DNA of 64,000 bases from a virus (IMGVR_UViG_3300046517_002304:310001-374000), one strand, 5' to 3'. Positions 45,494-53,302 are shown, numbered from the stretch's first letter. Notes: generated by a model from the letters alone, not told the origin. Numbers and translations are program-made.

Positions 45494-45787
45494 CTATTTC
45501 AATAAGTTTTGAGGAATTTCCATATCAAAACTAAATTGTTCCACTAGCAGTCCTTTGTCAAATGCTAGCGCAAATCGGGCTGCTGTACCTGGTAGAGAAA
45601 GACAAGCTAAAGTACGACCATCAACATCGTCAACTAAGATAGTGGCTACAGCAACCAAAACATGCAAGTTTGGTTTTAGAATACTATTAAGCGCTAATGC
45701 GATAGGACACTTATCACACTTTTTTTGCTCACCATTGCTGATATGCTCATGAGAAACCTTGACATTTGTCATTTTGATAGAACTCAT
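45494..45787 (-). CDS. HIxxG...CPxALA family protein, 97 aa
   Basis: KVSHEHISNGEQKKCDKCPI then ALALNSILKP matches KHIAKGSRRGTSTCPTALAI of 58722-58958: a small duplicated family. Beta-rich C-terminal half. Follows the structured repeat at 45814-45860. Function unknown. Confidence 0.7.
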   Translation of the reverse strand: MSSIKMTNVKVSHEHISNGEQKKCDKCPIALALNSILKPNLHVLVAVATILVDDVDGRTLACLSLPGTAARFALAFDKGLLVEQFSFDMEIPQNLLK

Positions 45788-45813
45788 TTTTAATCTTTCT
45801 AAAATTTAAGACC

Positions 45814-45860
45814 TAGATGCATCTGCTCAGAAAGGAGGTTTGGATTGCTGTAAGCATCTA
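45814..45860 (-). repeat. Structured intergenic repeat, copy C
   Basis: Closing stem TAGATGC/GCATCTA (7 bp) around a loop sharing TTACAGCAATCCAAA with copies A and B. Lies between 45869-46051 and 45494-45787. No strong T tract, unlike the other two. Confidence 0.65.
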
Positions 45861-45868
45861 TTGTTTCG

Positions 45869-46051
45869 TTAGTTAGCCATCTGAATGATGGCTTCTCTTA
45901 ATTCTTTTGCCCTAAGATTAGCTAAATCTCTATCTTCGGCACAAGAACAATCATTTCCCATATCTCTTAGTAATTCTATTACATCATCTGACCTGATGTA
46001 TGCAGAACCACCAATTTCACGCATTCTAAATGTCCAATTGACTAATGGCAT
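45869..46051 (-). CDS. Hypothetical protein, 60 aa
   Basis: Starts MPLVNWTFRMREIGGSAYIR. SDDVIELLRDMGNDCSCAED resembles 8165-8362 and 8388-8594. Helical C-terminus (LREAIIQMAN). Function unknown. Confidence 0.65.
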   Translation of the reverse strand: MPLVNWTFRMREIGGSAYIRSDDVIELLRDMGNDCSCAEDRDLANLRAKELREAIIQMAN

Positions 46052-46063
46052 GATTCTTTTCCT

Positions 46064-47533
46064 TTACGCCGAAATTTCGGCGTACCTTTCATTGTTAAGA
46101 ACTTCCAGCATAGACTCATACGGAGTCACGGAAATTCCGCCAAGCAAATACTTCAAAATGACTGGCGAACAGCCGCTCACAAGATAAGTTCCACGCTCGT
46201 CCTTCTTCACCGGAACGCCCTTCTCCGGAGTTGCATTCACGTTCCAGAAAACAAGCTTCGGCATTTCATAACCGCTTTGCTCGTACTTCTGCTTAATAAC
46301 TTCAAAATTAGTTTTATCATTATCTCTGCATGCAACATCAAACTGCATGTCGGAAATAATGTAAAGCACATTCGGCATTTGATGCAAAGGAACATTATTC
46401 TCCACCGCAGTAGAGAGAACCACATCAAACACCGCTTGCAGGTTAGTGTTCTGATTCCAGTCAGCACGACGCAAGTTAGCGTCCTTTTCCTTCAACGTCT
46501 TGCCCTTCAACTTCTGCAAAGACGGTCGGTTAGAAAAAGTAATGAAAGCATCCTTGAATGCACCCTGATTGCGCTCCGCAAAGTAGATTGCCAGTGAAGT
46601 GCAAACATCCAAAGGATTTCCGTTCATGCTACCGCTAACGTCAGCGATAACAAGACCATTATGCGGATTATCCTTAAGATAATCAGGAAGCGCCTTCCAC
46701 TGCAACTCTAAGGACCGAGCCTGTTGCTCATCGGAATATCTAATGGCCTTTATAATATCATAAGGATAAAGAGTTCCTGCCTTAATTTCAGCTTCGCCCT
46801 TTTCCACTTTTTCCAAGTATTCGGTATATCTCTCACCGTCATGCTTATGAAATGCCGTTCGGTAAATCATGCTTGCACGACTAGGAACACGCTCATAGTT
46901 AATGGCGTCCCATTTTCCTGCACACATATTCTTCTCAACAATATTAATGCGGGTTCGCAGACCAACCAGCATCTTGCGGTATTCCTTCGCAGAATATCCA
47001 AGGCGATTTGACAGGAAATTCGCCAGTTGAACCGTCTTTTTGCTGCTGGTGTTGTTGGACGGCATCCACTTACCAAGCAACGAAACTTCTCCGCTGCTGG
47101 AAAGGTCGGCATTCAACTGCTTAGAAATAAATTCAAGTACCGCCTGTTCACATGGCGTACCAATCAAACAAAACAAGTCATCCCATCGTCCGAAATGAGG
47201 AATGTGCTTGATGTTTTTAAGAACAGCTTCCTTATGATTATTAGCAAGGAACGTCAAAAGACGACGAACTACATCGCGTTCGCCTTGCCCACCACGAATA
47301 TCGCGGAAGTGAAGCAGACATCGCAATGCTAGAGTATTGTCCTCTGAAAATGCTCTACCGAACAGATGTTCAACACTTTCCCAATTACCTTTTAGGGAAG
47401 AACGACAAGCCGCACCCATCGCATAGAAGTCTAGCAAATCAGACTTCGTAGACTTGAGCGTCTTGGCTCCGTTCGCAGTTTCAGTGGTATTGAGGCTATC
47501 CTCAAGGTTATTTACGAATGTATTTTCGTCCAT
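46064..47533 (-). CDS. DUF2828 / TROVE-like protein with von Willebrand A domain, 489 aa
   Basis: Residues 40-285 are helical with LLHFRDIRGGQGERDVVRRL and HIPHFGRWDDLFCL, the signature of DUF2828 and Ro60-like TROVE repeats. Residues 292-450 are a vWA domain with a full MIDAS (DVSGS at 298-302, later NTNLQ and ISDMQFD). Ro60 relatives bind Y RNAs and misfolded RNAs. In this phage it sits in one region with an initiator-like tRNA, RNA ligases and RNase Z, which fits RNA quality control. First gene of its unit, 33 bases after the variant motif. Confidence 0.85.
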   Translation of the reverse strand: MDENTFVNNLEDSLNTTETANGAKTLKSTKSDLLDFYAMGAACRSSLKGNWESVEHLFGRAFSEDNTLALRCLLHFRDIRGGQGERDVVRRLLTFLANNHKEAVLKNIKHIPHFGRWDDLFCLIGTPCEQAVLEFISKQLNADLSSSGEVSLLGKWMPSNNTSSKKTVQLANFLSNRLGYSAKEYRKMLVGLRTRINIVEKNMCAGKWDAINYERVPSRASMIYRTAFHKHDGERYTEYLEKVEKGEAEIKAGTLYPYDIIKAIRYSDEQQARSLELQWKALPDYLKDNPHNGLVIADVSGSMNGNPLDVCTSLAIYFAERNQGAFKDAFITFSNRPSLQKLKGKTLKEKDANLRRADWNQNTNLQAVFDVVLSTAVENNVPLHQMPNVLYIISDMQFDVACRDNDKTNFEVIKQKYEQSGYEMPKLVFWNVNATPEKGVPVKKDERGTYLVSGCSPVILKYLLGGISVTPYESMLEVLNNERYAEISA

Positions 47534-47566
47534 CGTATGCCCTTTCTATGTTTTGAGATTTTGTAA

Positions 47567-47578
47567 TATGGGTAACTA
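47567..47578 (-). promoter_or_regulatory. Boundary motif variant (one mismatch)
   Basis: TAGTTACCCATA, 33 bases before the ATG at 47533. Its TAG ends 47576-47974. Confidence 0.65.
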
Positions 47579-47974
47579 AGAATGATGAAGGTTGTTAAAT
47601 TCTTCTTCGGTAATGTGCCTTGTAACTGGATAGGCGTTTACGTAAAGTGGTTGCCCAAGAAAATTTTGGTAGTAAGATTTATACCCTATGCCATTATAAT
47701 ACCATCGTTGAACACCGCCACACGCAGAAGAATAAATAGCAGGCAAATCATCATCACAATGAATTTGGCCTTCTTTGTTAAAATAAGTCTTTTCCACCGA
47801 GCATTTTTGCCAAACTACAATTCCATCACGAACGCAATAAGTCATTTCCCCTCTTTTAAACTTAATAAACTTAGATTTCTTGGCAAGAATCTCTGGCTTA
47901 CTTTCCGCCTTTGCAAATGGCAAGAAAGAAAGCAATCCAGCAGGAATGAATGCAAGGAAATTACGTCGCAGCAT
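47576..47974 (-). CDS. Tat-signal protein with a short HRxDGPA-like repeat, 132 aa
   Basis: MLRRNFLAFIPAGLLSFLPF then AKA at the likely cleavage site: a complete twin-arginine signal. The mature part keeps one clear repeat (KTYFNKEGQIHCDDDLPAIY) and a degraded second (QRWYYNGIGYKSYYQ). Shortest Tat member. The last gene of its unit; the tRNA lies between it and the secreted proteins. Confidence 0.75.
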   Translation of the reverse strand: MLRRNFLAFIPAGLLSFLPFAKAESKPEILAKKSKFIKFKRGEMTYCVRDGIVVWQKCSVEKTYFNKEGQIHCDDDLPAIYSSACGGVQRWYYNGIGYKSYYQNFLGQPLYVNAYPVTRHITEEEFNNLHHS

Positions 47975-48042
47975 TTGATTGTTCCTGAAAATTAACGAGA
48001 TTCATTTTTGCGTAAAGCTTTGTTGCTGTTAGAATCTCAAAT

Positions 48043-48116
48043 GGCTGTGGTCAGATTTGAACTGACGATCTCAAGGTTATGGGCCTCGCGGGGACTCCAG
48101 GCTCCCCCACACAGCG
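48043..48116 (-). tRNA. tRNA-Met (CAT), initiator-like
   Basis: Full cloverleaf of 74 bases. Acceptor pairs 2-71 to 7-66 are intact; the 1-72 pair is C-C, unpaired as in bacterial initiators. D arm GGGG/CCCC has G11-C24 (initiator-type purine-pyrimidine). Anticodon arm CGAGG-CCCATAA-CCTTG, T arm GTCAG-TTCAAAT-CTGAC, A73, no CCA encoded. Anticodon CAT with C33 in place of the near-universal T33. The anticodon stem has only two of the three initiator G-C pairs. Confidence 0.88.
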
Positions 48117-48121
48117 GCATG

Positions 48122-48145
48122 CTTACTTTTTTTCTAAAAAGTAAG
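48122..48145 (-). other. 10-bp hairpin just 5' of the tRNA
   Basis: Perfect stem CTTACTTTTT/AAAAAGTAAG with a four-base loop, ending five bases before the tRNA 5' end on the minus strand. Likely a processing or insulating hairpin, or part of the U-rich tail of the terminator before it. Confidence 0.55.
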
Positions 48146-48152
48146 AAAAATC

Positions 48153-48202
48153 AAGATGCATCTTCTTCACCAATGGAATTTTGGATTGCTGCAAGCACCT
48201 TT
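48153..48202 (-). terminator. Structured repeat terminator, copy B
   Basis: Closing stem AAGGTGC/GCATCTT (7 bp with one G-T), loop shared with copy A, then TTGATTTTTC on the minus strand. Lies after the stop of 48243-48815. Confidence 0.7.
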
Positions 48203-48242
48203 GTGAACACATATATAGCAAAAAAGTAGAAAAAAGTCAAGA

Positions 48243-48815
48243 CTAAATCGGCGGTCCAGAATTAGCGTAATAGTAACTCAAAGCCGCTTGGTAAGTAGTG
48301 CTCGCATCTTGATAGCGGGCCTGAGCCGTATCATAATCTGGTACAGCGGTGACGGTCCATAGGTCGGTGGCATTGTTAAAGTAAATTACTGCATCAGCAT
48401 ACTGAGGAGTATTCGGATACTGCGGAAACCACAGTCCATTACCGGCAATATAATTTCCATCGCCACGTAATTTATAATACTCTCCGAGATCCCAAAAAGT
48501 ATCTCCGGTTTGAAAATATCCGTTGCCACTAGCGATTAAGTTATTATAAGTAGCCTTCATATCATCCGACCATCTAGTCGGGGCCGATGGCAATGCTGCC
48601 TTATCATTCAAGGCGTCTTGCCAGGCATAACCAGCCTCGCCTCTCGCTGCTGCAACTGCCATTGATGCATTATTTGCAGCAGACAATGCCTGAGTTTGGG
48701 CTGTGGTCGGTTGATTCGGTTGCCCGCCACCCGGAGGACCGCCGCCATACTGAGCAAATGCGCTTGTCTGAGCCAACATCAAAACAACAAACGCCATCAG
48801 TTTTGTTTTCATCAT
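48243..48815 (-). CDS. Secreted Tyr/Trp/Asn-rich protein, 190 aa
   Basis: ATG at 48815 with AAGGA upstream. Sec signal MMKTKLMAFVVLMLAQTSAF with cleavage near AFAQ, then a Gly/Pro/Gln linker and a helical domain with YFQTGDTFWDLGEYY and YADAVIYFNNATDLW. It shares the layout ATGD...G..Y with 48936-49457, so the two are diverged paralogs. Flanked by structured terminators, so probably expressed at a set level. Function unknown. Confidence 0.8.
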   Translation of the reverse strand: MMKTKLMAFVVLMLAQTSAFAQYGGGPPGGGQPNQPTTAQTQALSAANNASMAVAAARGEAGYAWQDALNDKAALPSAPTRWSDDMKATYNNLIASGNGYFQTGDTFWDLGEYYKLRGDGNYIAGNGLWFPQYPNTPQYADAVIYFNNATDLWTVTAVPDYDTAQARYQDASTTYQAALSYYYANSGPPI

Positions 48816-48849
48816 TTTCCTTCTCAGGTTAGAATTTAAAATAAAAAAC

Positions 48850-48902
48850 AAAAGACGCATCCTCTTCGCCAATGGAATTTTGGATTGCTGTAAGCATCTT
48901 TT
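48850..48902 (-). terminator. Structured repeat terminator, copy A
   Basis: Closing stem AAAAGATGC/GCGTCTTTT (9 bp with one G-T), a 35-base loop, then TTTTGTTTTTTATTTT. Compared with copy B the stem bases change in a compensating way while the loop stays nearly the same. Confidence 0.75.
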
Positions 48903-48935
48903 GTTTTTTAGAAAATCATTTCAAATCTACGGCGA

Positions 48936-49457
48936 TTAGTTATAGCTATAAAAGTACCAAGCGTACCAGTATGCCATATATGCGCTGGTATAATTGCCTT
49001 TAGCTGCTTGCCAGTAGCTTTTAGCATTATTGGTATTATTAACGAAATACCCACTGGCCAAATTAGCGTCCGCTTTACACGCCGCCCAAAGCTGGAAGTT
49101 ATACTCGCTAACGGCTTGGTTGTACCAAGTAAGACCTGAATCGTACTCCGTTCCTGCATCTACATCATTAAAAACGCCGTCTACAACCAGAGAATCTCCC
49201 GTAGCGATATACCCGTTATAGGCATCAATTTGCCACTGCTGCCAACCACTTTTAATTCCCGGAAGACCAGCCTTAAATTCGGTAGCTGCTGTGGCTTCGG
49301 CGGCGGAATCAGCCTCGGCCGTTTCGGCTTGTCCCTTCAAAATTTCAGCGGTAGTTTTTGCAACACCAGCATCGTACTGGTCATCCGCTACTACATAACT
49401 ACACATTCCCAACGCCAAGACTAACGTTGCCAAAACTCCAGCCATTTTGTTCATCAT
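48936..49457 (-). CDS. Secreted Tyr/Trp-rich protein, 173 aa
   Basis: ATG at 49457 with AGGAG seven bases upstream. Sec signal MMNKMAGVLATLVLALGMCS ending VVADD, then an Ala/Glu-rich helix and a Trp/Tyr-rich domain ending YMAYWYAWYFYSYN. Paralog of 48243-48815. The aromatic tail suggests surface or membrane contact. Function unknown. Confidence 0.8.
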   Translation of the reverse strand: MMNKMAGVLATLVLALGMCSYVVADDQYDAGVAKTTAEILKGQAETAEADSAAEATAATEFKAGLPGIKSGWQQWQIDAYNGYIATGDSLVVDGVFNDVDAGTEYDSGLTWYNQAVSEYNFQLWAACKADANLASGYFVNNTNNAKSYWQAAKGNYTSAYMAYWYAWYFYSYN

Positions 49458-49531
49458 CTCAATTCTCCTTGTGAAGTGGGTAAAATTTACGACCGTTTTT
49501 ATAACAAAAAAGTAATCGGCTGTCAATAAGT

Positions 49532-49807
49532 CTAGGCAGATTTCTTGGCAGGACTTGAATCGTGCCATTTTATGATGGCTTTGACAGCAGCATTAATCAT
49601 ATCTTTTTTACTACTAAAATCTTTTTCCCAAAACATTCCGATGAAAAGTTTCCCGGGGGAATTCTTTTGAATTACATAGGCATTAAACGGGTTGACATCT
49701 GCTTTGAGCGATTCATGCTCAATGCTACCGATCAAAACGCTGTCGCGGTAAACCTGTTCAATATAAGATGTGCCTTCTTGCGTCCCTTGAACATTAACGG
49801 CTGGCAT
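49532..49807 (-). CDS. Hypothetical protein, 91 aa
   Basis: Starts MPAVNVQGTQEGTSYIEQVY; strands then a helix KKDMINAAVKAIIKWHDSSP. First gene of its unit, 39 bases after the motif. Function unknown. Confidence 0.7.
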   Translation of the reverse strand: MPAVNVQGTQEGTSYIEQVYRDSVLIGSIEHESLKADVNPFNAYVIQKNSPGKLFIGMFWEKDFSSKKDMINAAVKAIIKWHDSSPAKKSA

Positions 49808-49846
49808 GGCGTTTTCCTTTGAGGAAAGATGGTTTTCTAACTCGCT

Positions 49847-49858
49847 TATGGATAACTA
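49847..49858 (-). promoter_or_regulatory. Boundary motif, copy 25
   Basis: Exact copy, 39 bases before the ATG at 49807, just after the TAA of 49863-50465. Confidence 0.8.
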
Positions 49859-49862
49859 AATT

Positions 49863-50465
49863 TTAAACAAAACCTCGCGCCTTGCACGGTGCAATCAATT
49901 CGCGAAATGATTCAAGATCACACACAAAAAACCTATGACCTTTATAAAACCACTGTGTAAACGCCGGAAACTTATCGTCTTCTATTGCAGGCCCATCTTC
50001 ACGATGTCTGTTGCCATTGAAATACCATTCTCTTACTCCACATGGGTCAACAATCGCTGGCCCATCTTCACGATGACATATGCCATTTTTGAGCCACTCT
50101 TTCCTGCCGTCAGAATGAATAACGGCCGGGCCATTATCTCGGTGGCACACTCCATTTTTAAACCATGAACAATAACCGTCACGCCTCATTATTGCAGGCA
50201 AATCACCGTCTCTGTGAATTTGTCCTTTTTTATTATAAAAAGTAATTTCGCCCCTAACGGTGCTTTCTATGGTCTTATAAACCACTCCATCTACCGCACA
50301 TAAAATTAAATCGCCAAGCATAACTGAATCTGGAATAGCAGAAACAGCATCAAGCGCAACATTCATTTCGCCAAATTCAACGTGAGCATCTTCTGCCTTA
50401 ACCTTAAAAGACAGCATGCCAATCAACGCCGAGGGTATAAAGGAAAGTAGAGTTCTTCTCTTCAT
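49863..50465 (-). CDS. Tat-signal protein with HRxDGPA repeats, 200 aa
   Basis: MKRRTLLSFIPSALIGMLSF then KVKAED: a twin-arginine signal with a clear cleavage region. Four repeats, for example CSWFKNGVCHRDNGPAVI, KEWLKNGICHREDGPAIV and REWYFNGNRHREDGPAIE. The regular spacing of 20-21 residues suggests an elongated beta sheet. Function unknown. Confidence 0.8.
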   Translation of the reverse strand: MKRRTLLSFIPSALIGMLSFKVKAEDAHVEFGEMNVALDAVSAIPDSVMLGDLILCAVDGVVYKTIESTVRGEITFYNKKGQIHRDGDLPAIMRRDGYCSWFKNGVCHRDNGPAVIHSDGRKEWLKNGICHREDGPAIVDPCGVREWYFNGNRHREDGPAIEDDKFPAFTQWFYKGHRFFVCDLESFRELIAPCKARGFV

Positions 50466-50476
50466 GATTTTGCTCC

Positions 50477-50776
50477 TTATGCCACTTCGGCAGATTTTTT
50501 GACGATCTTGTTCTTGCGACCAGACTGCTTGAAACTCTTGGACGCCTTCAACTGTTTTTCAAGTTGCTTGGCAAAAGCAAATACAGACGGAGGCAACTTG
50601 CCGCCTACCGTACTATTCGGATCGTCATAGCCGTCAAAGGCTATGCTCATTAATTCCAGCGCTTCTGGATGATCGGCCAAATCAAGAATTAAATTTGTAA
50701 GTAATTCTGCTTGTTCAGAATTCATTACACAGGTAATGTCAAAGCCAACGCTTACGTTAAATGCAGGAGTTCTCAT
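50477..50776 (-). CDS. Hypothetical protein, 99 aa
   Basis: CVMNSEQAELLTNLILDLAD matches 16093-16377. Both are first genes with long leaders after their motifs (65 and 71 bases), which suggests shared control as well. Basic C-terminus (SGRKNKIVKKSAEVA). Function unknown. Confidence 0.7.
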   Translation of the reverse strand: MRTPAFNVSVGFDITCVMNSEQAELLTNLILDLADHPEALELMSIAFDGYDDPNSTVGGKLPPSVFAFAKQLEKQLKASKSFKQSGRKNKIVKKSAEVA

Positions 50777-50841
50777 TTTCTATCCTCTAGTTGCCTTATG
50801 AAGTTTGCGTGAAGTTATGTTAAGATGGGTTATATAAGCAC

Positions 50842-50853
50842 TATGGATAACTA
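50842..50853 (-). promoter_or_regulatory. Boundary motif, copy 26
   Basis: Exact copy, 65 bases before the ATG at 50776. A weak hairpin GCATC/GATGC with ATCAATTTTCTT lies just before it (50855-50880). Confidence 0.8.
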
Positions 50854-50892
50854 AGAAAATTGATGCATCATAGATGCGACAATTGCTTCATG

Positions 50893-51519
50893 TTACTTAA
50901 CATCTTGCAAATAACGCTGAGTTTCAGCATCAATTCTTCCTTGTCTTGGAGTATTATCTTTATGATCCCATAACCATTTATGAGCAGGAATTCTAAAATC
51001 ATACTGTTCTTCATTTATTCCATATCCATAAAGATACCATGCCCGCCAGCCGGTTGTTGGGCTTGTAATGGCCGGGCCATCTTCACGATGACGCTCGCCG
51101 TTCTGATACCAAAATTCATCGCCACAGCTATAATAATGAGCGGGTCCACCATCACGATGCCTCTCGCCATTTTTATACCACACAAACTCGCCCCATCCAA
51201 ATTCAATAGCCGGACCATCTTCCCTGTGTCGTATTCCGTTAATAAACCATTCTTTGCTACCTTGCCAACCCTCTACCGCCGGACCATCATTTCTGTGAAG
51301 TTCTCCGGAAGAATTATAGTAACGCTTTGTACCGTAACGGTCAGTGCGACAACCACTCCCCCATCCAGGTGGTATTTCAGAATGAGTTAATTTAATAACG
51401 AAATTATCCGCCTTAGTAATTGATTCCGGCGCAACTTCAGTTGCTTTAGTTTCTTTCACAGAGAAGAAACCGGCAAACAGGCCAGCAGGAATTAATCCAA
51501 GGAAATTTCTACGCTTCAT
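50893..51519 (-). CDS. Tat-signal protein with HRxDGPA repeats, 208 aa
   Basis: MKRRNFLGLIPAGLFAGFFS is a twin-arginine signal. Four or five repeats: KRYYNSSGELHRNDGPAVE, KEWFINGIRHREDGPAIE, FVWYKNGERHRDGGPAHY and EFWYQNGERHREDGPAIT, then a helical tail. Two bases from the next upstream gene. Function unknown. Confidence 0.8.
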   Translation of the reverse strand: MKRRNFLGLIPAGLFAGFFSVKETKATEVAPESITKADNFVIKLTHSEIPPGWGSGCRTDRYGTKRYYNSSGELHRNDGPAVEGWQGSKEWFINGIRHREDGPAIEFGWGEFVWYKNGERHRDGGPAHYYSCGDEFWYQNGERHREDGPAITSPTTGWRAWYLYGYGINEEQYDFRIPAHKWLWDHKDNTPRQGRIDAETQRYLQDVK

Positions 51520-51520
51520 T

Positions 51521-52006
51521 TTAGCACCAAAGCCAGGTCAAATGTCCGAAATCAACTACTGGATCGGCTCCAGCTTCTTGTAGTTTTTTAATATCGTCCG
51601 CAAATGTAGCTCTAAAAATTTCAATTTCATCTGTCATATTAATGTCTGTCAAAGACTTGTATTTGATATCATAATTTCCAACATTACGAGCACTCCATGC
51701 ATTCTTTTTATTGTAAAGAGCAAAAGATACCTTATTGCGATTATCTTCTACAAAATAGAATTTATCTACTCCTAGCAATTCATTAAAATTAATAAGCACC
51801 ATTTCTTCAACGGCAATAGCAATAATTAAACTACCGCAACTCCGACAAAATTTACCAACATCTTCTCCCCAATGATGAAGAGATGGTTGTTTTTTATACT
51901 TATCGCACACTGCATTATTACAAGCATTAATTTGCCTTAGTGATGGACGCACCACCTGTTTAAGCTTAATATATGGACCAACGTATGAAAAGTAATCAGC
52001 GCTCAT
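51521..52006 (-). CDS. Hypothetical protein with a zinc-ribbon-like part, 161 aa
   Basis: CNNAVCDKYKK...FCRSCGS near residues 29-58 gives two Cys pairs, then a beta-rich domain (DKFYFVEDNRNKVSFALYNK). ATGA-coupled to the SET gene. Function unknown. Confidence 0.7.
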   Translation of the reverse strand: MSADYFSYVGPYIKLKQVVRPSLRQINACNNAVCDKYKKQPSLHHWGEDVGKFCRSCGSLIIAIAVEEMVLINFNELLGVDKFYFVEDNRNKVSFALYNKKNAWSARNVGNYDIKYKSLTDINMTDEIEIFRATFADDIKKLQEAGADPVVDFGHLTWLWC

Positions 52007-52389
52007 TTCATCTCCTTCAGTTTTTCTGCTGCCGCTTGATCAAATGAATAATAATTACAAGTTAATTCTTCTCCTGCCTTGATATCTCTTGCAGCAATTC
52101 CTAGTATGGAATCAAACGAATAAAGAATATTAGGATCATCTGAATGATTGCAGAACTTATCATTATCTCCCGGAAGATAATAAACGTCATCATGTAAAAA
52201 TGCATATGCTCTTACATGATCCGAAGCCGCAGGCGGGACAAACTCCGTATCCAACTCAATTTTAGGAATCATATTATCAAACTTAGTATCTAATTTAGAT
52301 ACAACTGTATCCTTAGGAATATCATGAACCGCAAACAATCCAAGTCCATGAATTTTGGATGCGGCTATATGCGTATCAACTAACAGCAT
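52003..52389 (-). CDS. SET-domain protein, 128 aa
   Basis: SKIHGLGLFAVHDIPKDTVV is the SET N-terminal motif; KFCNHSDDPNILYSFDSILG carries the NHS core, and AARDIKAGEELTCNYYSF the closing motif with Tyr. SET domains transfer methyl from S-adenosylmethionine to protein lysines. A stand-alone SET of this size is typical of bacterial and viral forms. The target may be a host or ribosomal protein; unknown. Confidence 0.9.
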   Translation of the reverse strand: MLLVDTHIAASKIHGLGLFAVHDIPKDTVVSKLDTKFDNMIPKIELDTEFVPPAASDHVRAYAFLHDDVYYLPGDNDKFCNHSDDPNILYSFDSILGIAARDIKAGEELTCNYYSFDQAAAEKLKEMK

Positions 52390-52676
52390 TATTGTAATTC
52401 CTTTTTAAGGAGTTCGGCAACATCATATAAATCAGGTATTTCCATGCCGTCTTTTACCTGAACCGTATGTACTGCGATATAATAATTAACATTTTGAGTG
52501 TACCAGATATTATGGTCTGGACTTTCAGCTTCCATTAAATGTTCGTCTGATAACTCTACGCCAGTATTCTCTTTAATAAATGCAAAAGCATCTTTTAATT
52601 TAATAAAGAATCTAATGGCATGACCTTCAACCCCGTTGATCGTCCGTGGTGAATACAATGCGCCATAAATATTCAT
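52389..52676 (-). CDS. Hypothetical protein, 95 aa (paralog pair)
   Basis: ATG at 52676 in ATGA overlap with its paralog 52673-52900. Shared: a strand start, then LKDAFAFIKENTGVELSDEH like LQDALDFINQNTDVDISSYD, and a tyrosine-rich YYIAVHTVQVKD strand. Tandem duplicate of unknown function. Confidence 0.7.
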   Translation of the reverse strand: MNIYGALYSPRTINGVEGHAIRFFIKLKDAFAFIKENTGVELSDEHLMEAESPDHNIWYTQNVNYYIAVHTVQVKDGMEIPDLYDVAELLKKELQ

Positions 52677-52900
52677 GGTGATTTCGCCTTTACTTCTTTT
52701 GCCTGTACTTCGGCCCAATACATCTGACTATTAGTGCTCCAAGACTTTAGCTCAGAACTACTTGAATTTATATCATACGATGAAATATCAACATCTGTAT
52801 TTTGATTTATAAAATCCAAAGCATCCTGCAAATCTTCAAACAACCCTGTATCCATTGGACCATCATGAATCTGACCATATTGGGCCATAAGAACAATCAT
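52673..52900 (-). CDS. Hypothetical protein, 75 aa (paralog pair)
   Basis: Starts MIVLMAQYGQIHDGPMDTGL; LQDALDFINQNTDVDISSYD matches the next gene. Ends in KEVKAKSP. Function unknown. Confidence 0.7.
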   Translation of the reverse strand: MIVLMAQYGQIHDGPMDTGLFEDLQDALDFINQNTDVDISSYDINSSSSELKSWSTNSQMYWAEVQAKEVKAKSP

Positions 52901-53145
52901 GGAACACTTTCAAAGTAAGTGGGGTTAATCGGATGATATGAAGTAACCAGTCGTCTTAAGTTTCTTAAAATACGATCTATGTCGGGCTGGGAGCCGCCGG
53001 CTTTTTGTATGTTTGCTCCGATGATATCTGTTATCTGATCGATACTAAAGCCATAACTGTACAAAATCCGGCAGTCGCTCTCAACATTTGCCAAAAAACG
53101 CTTAGTCTTGCGTTCGTCAAGTTTGTTTTTAATCCAAGAAATCAT
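52897..53145 (-). CDS. Hypothetical helical protein, 82 aa
   Basis: Starts MISWIKNKLDERKTKRFLAN; helices with ADIQ-like DIIGANIQKAGGSQPDIDRI. Function unknown. Confidence 0.65.
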   Translation of the reverse strand: MISWIKNKLDERKTKRFLANVESDCRILYSYGFSIDQITDIIGANIQKAGGSQPDIDRILRNLRRLVTSYHPINPTYFESVP

Positions 53146-53149
53146 CTAT

Positions 53150-53302
53150 TTATTTCCGTGTTATTGCCAATGCTAGTGCTATGAACACTCCAAGTCCAGC
53201 GCCCCAATATGCCATTCCAAATAAATCGCCAAATACACTAAACATAGAAACACATCCCAGTAAAACTGCTAAATTTACAATTAATTTGTCGTCGTTGCTC
53301 AT
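53150..53302 (-). CDS. Small membrane protein, 50 aa
   Basis: Read in the gap. Two spans: LIVNLAVLLGCVSMFSVFG and YWGAGLGVFIALALAI. TAA is five bases before the next ATG. Function unknown. Confidence 0.7.
   Translation of the reverse strand: MSNDDKLIVNLAVLLGCVSMFSVFGDLFGMAYWGAGLGVFIALALAITRK

Noticed and set aside
48008-48229. 73-codon plus-strand open frame over the tRNA
   Set aside because: It starts with TTG and runs antisense through the whole tRNA and the structured repeat; the tRNA explains the sequence.
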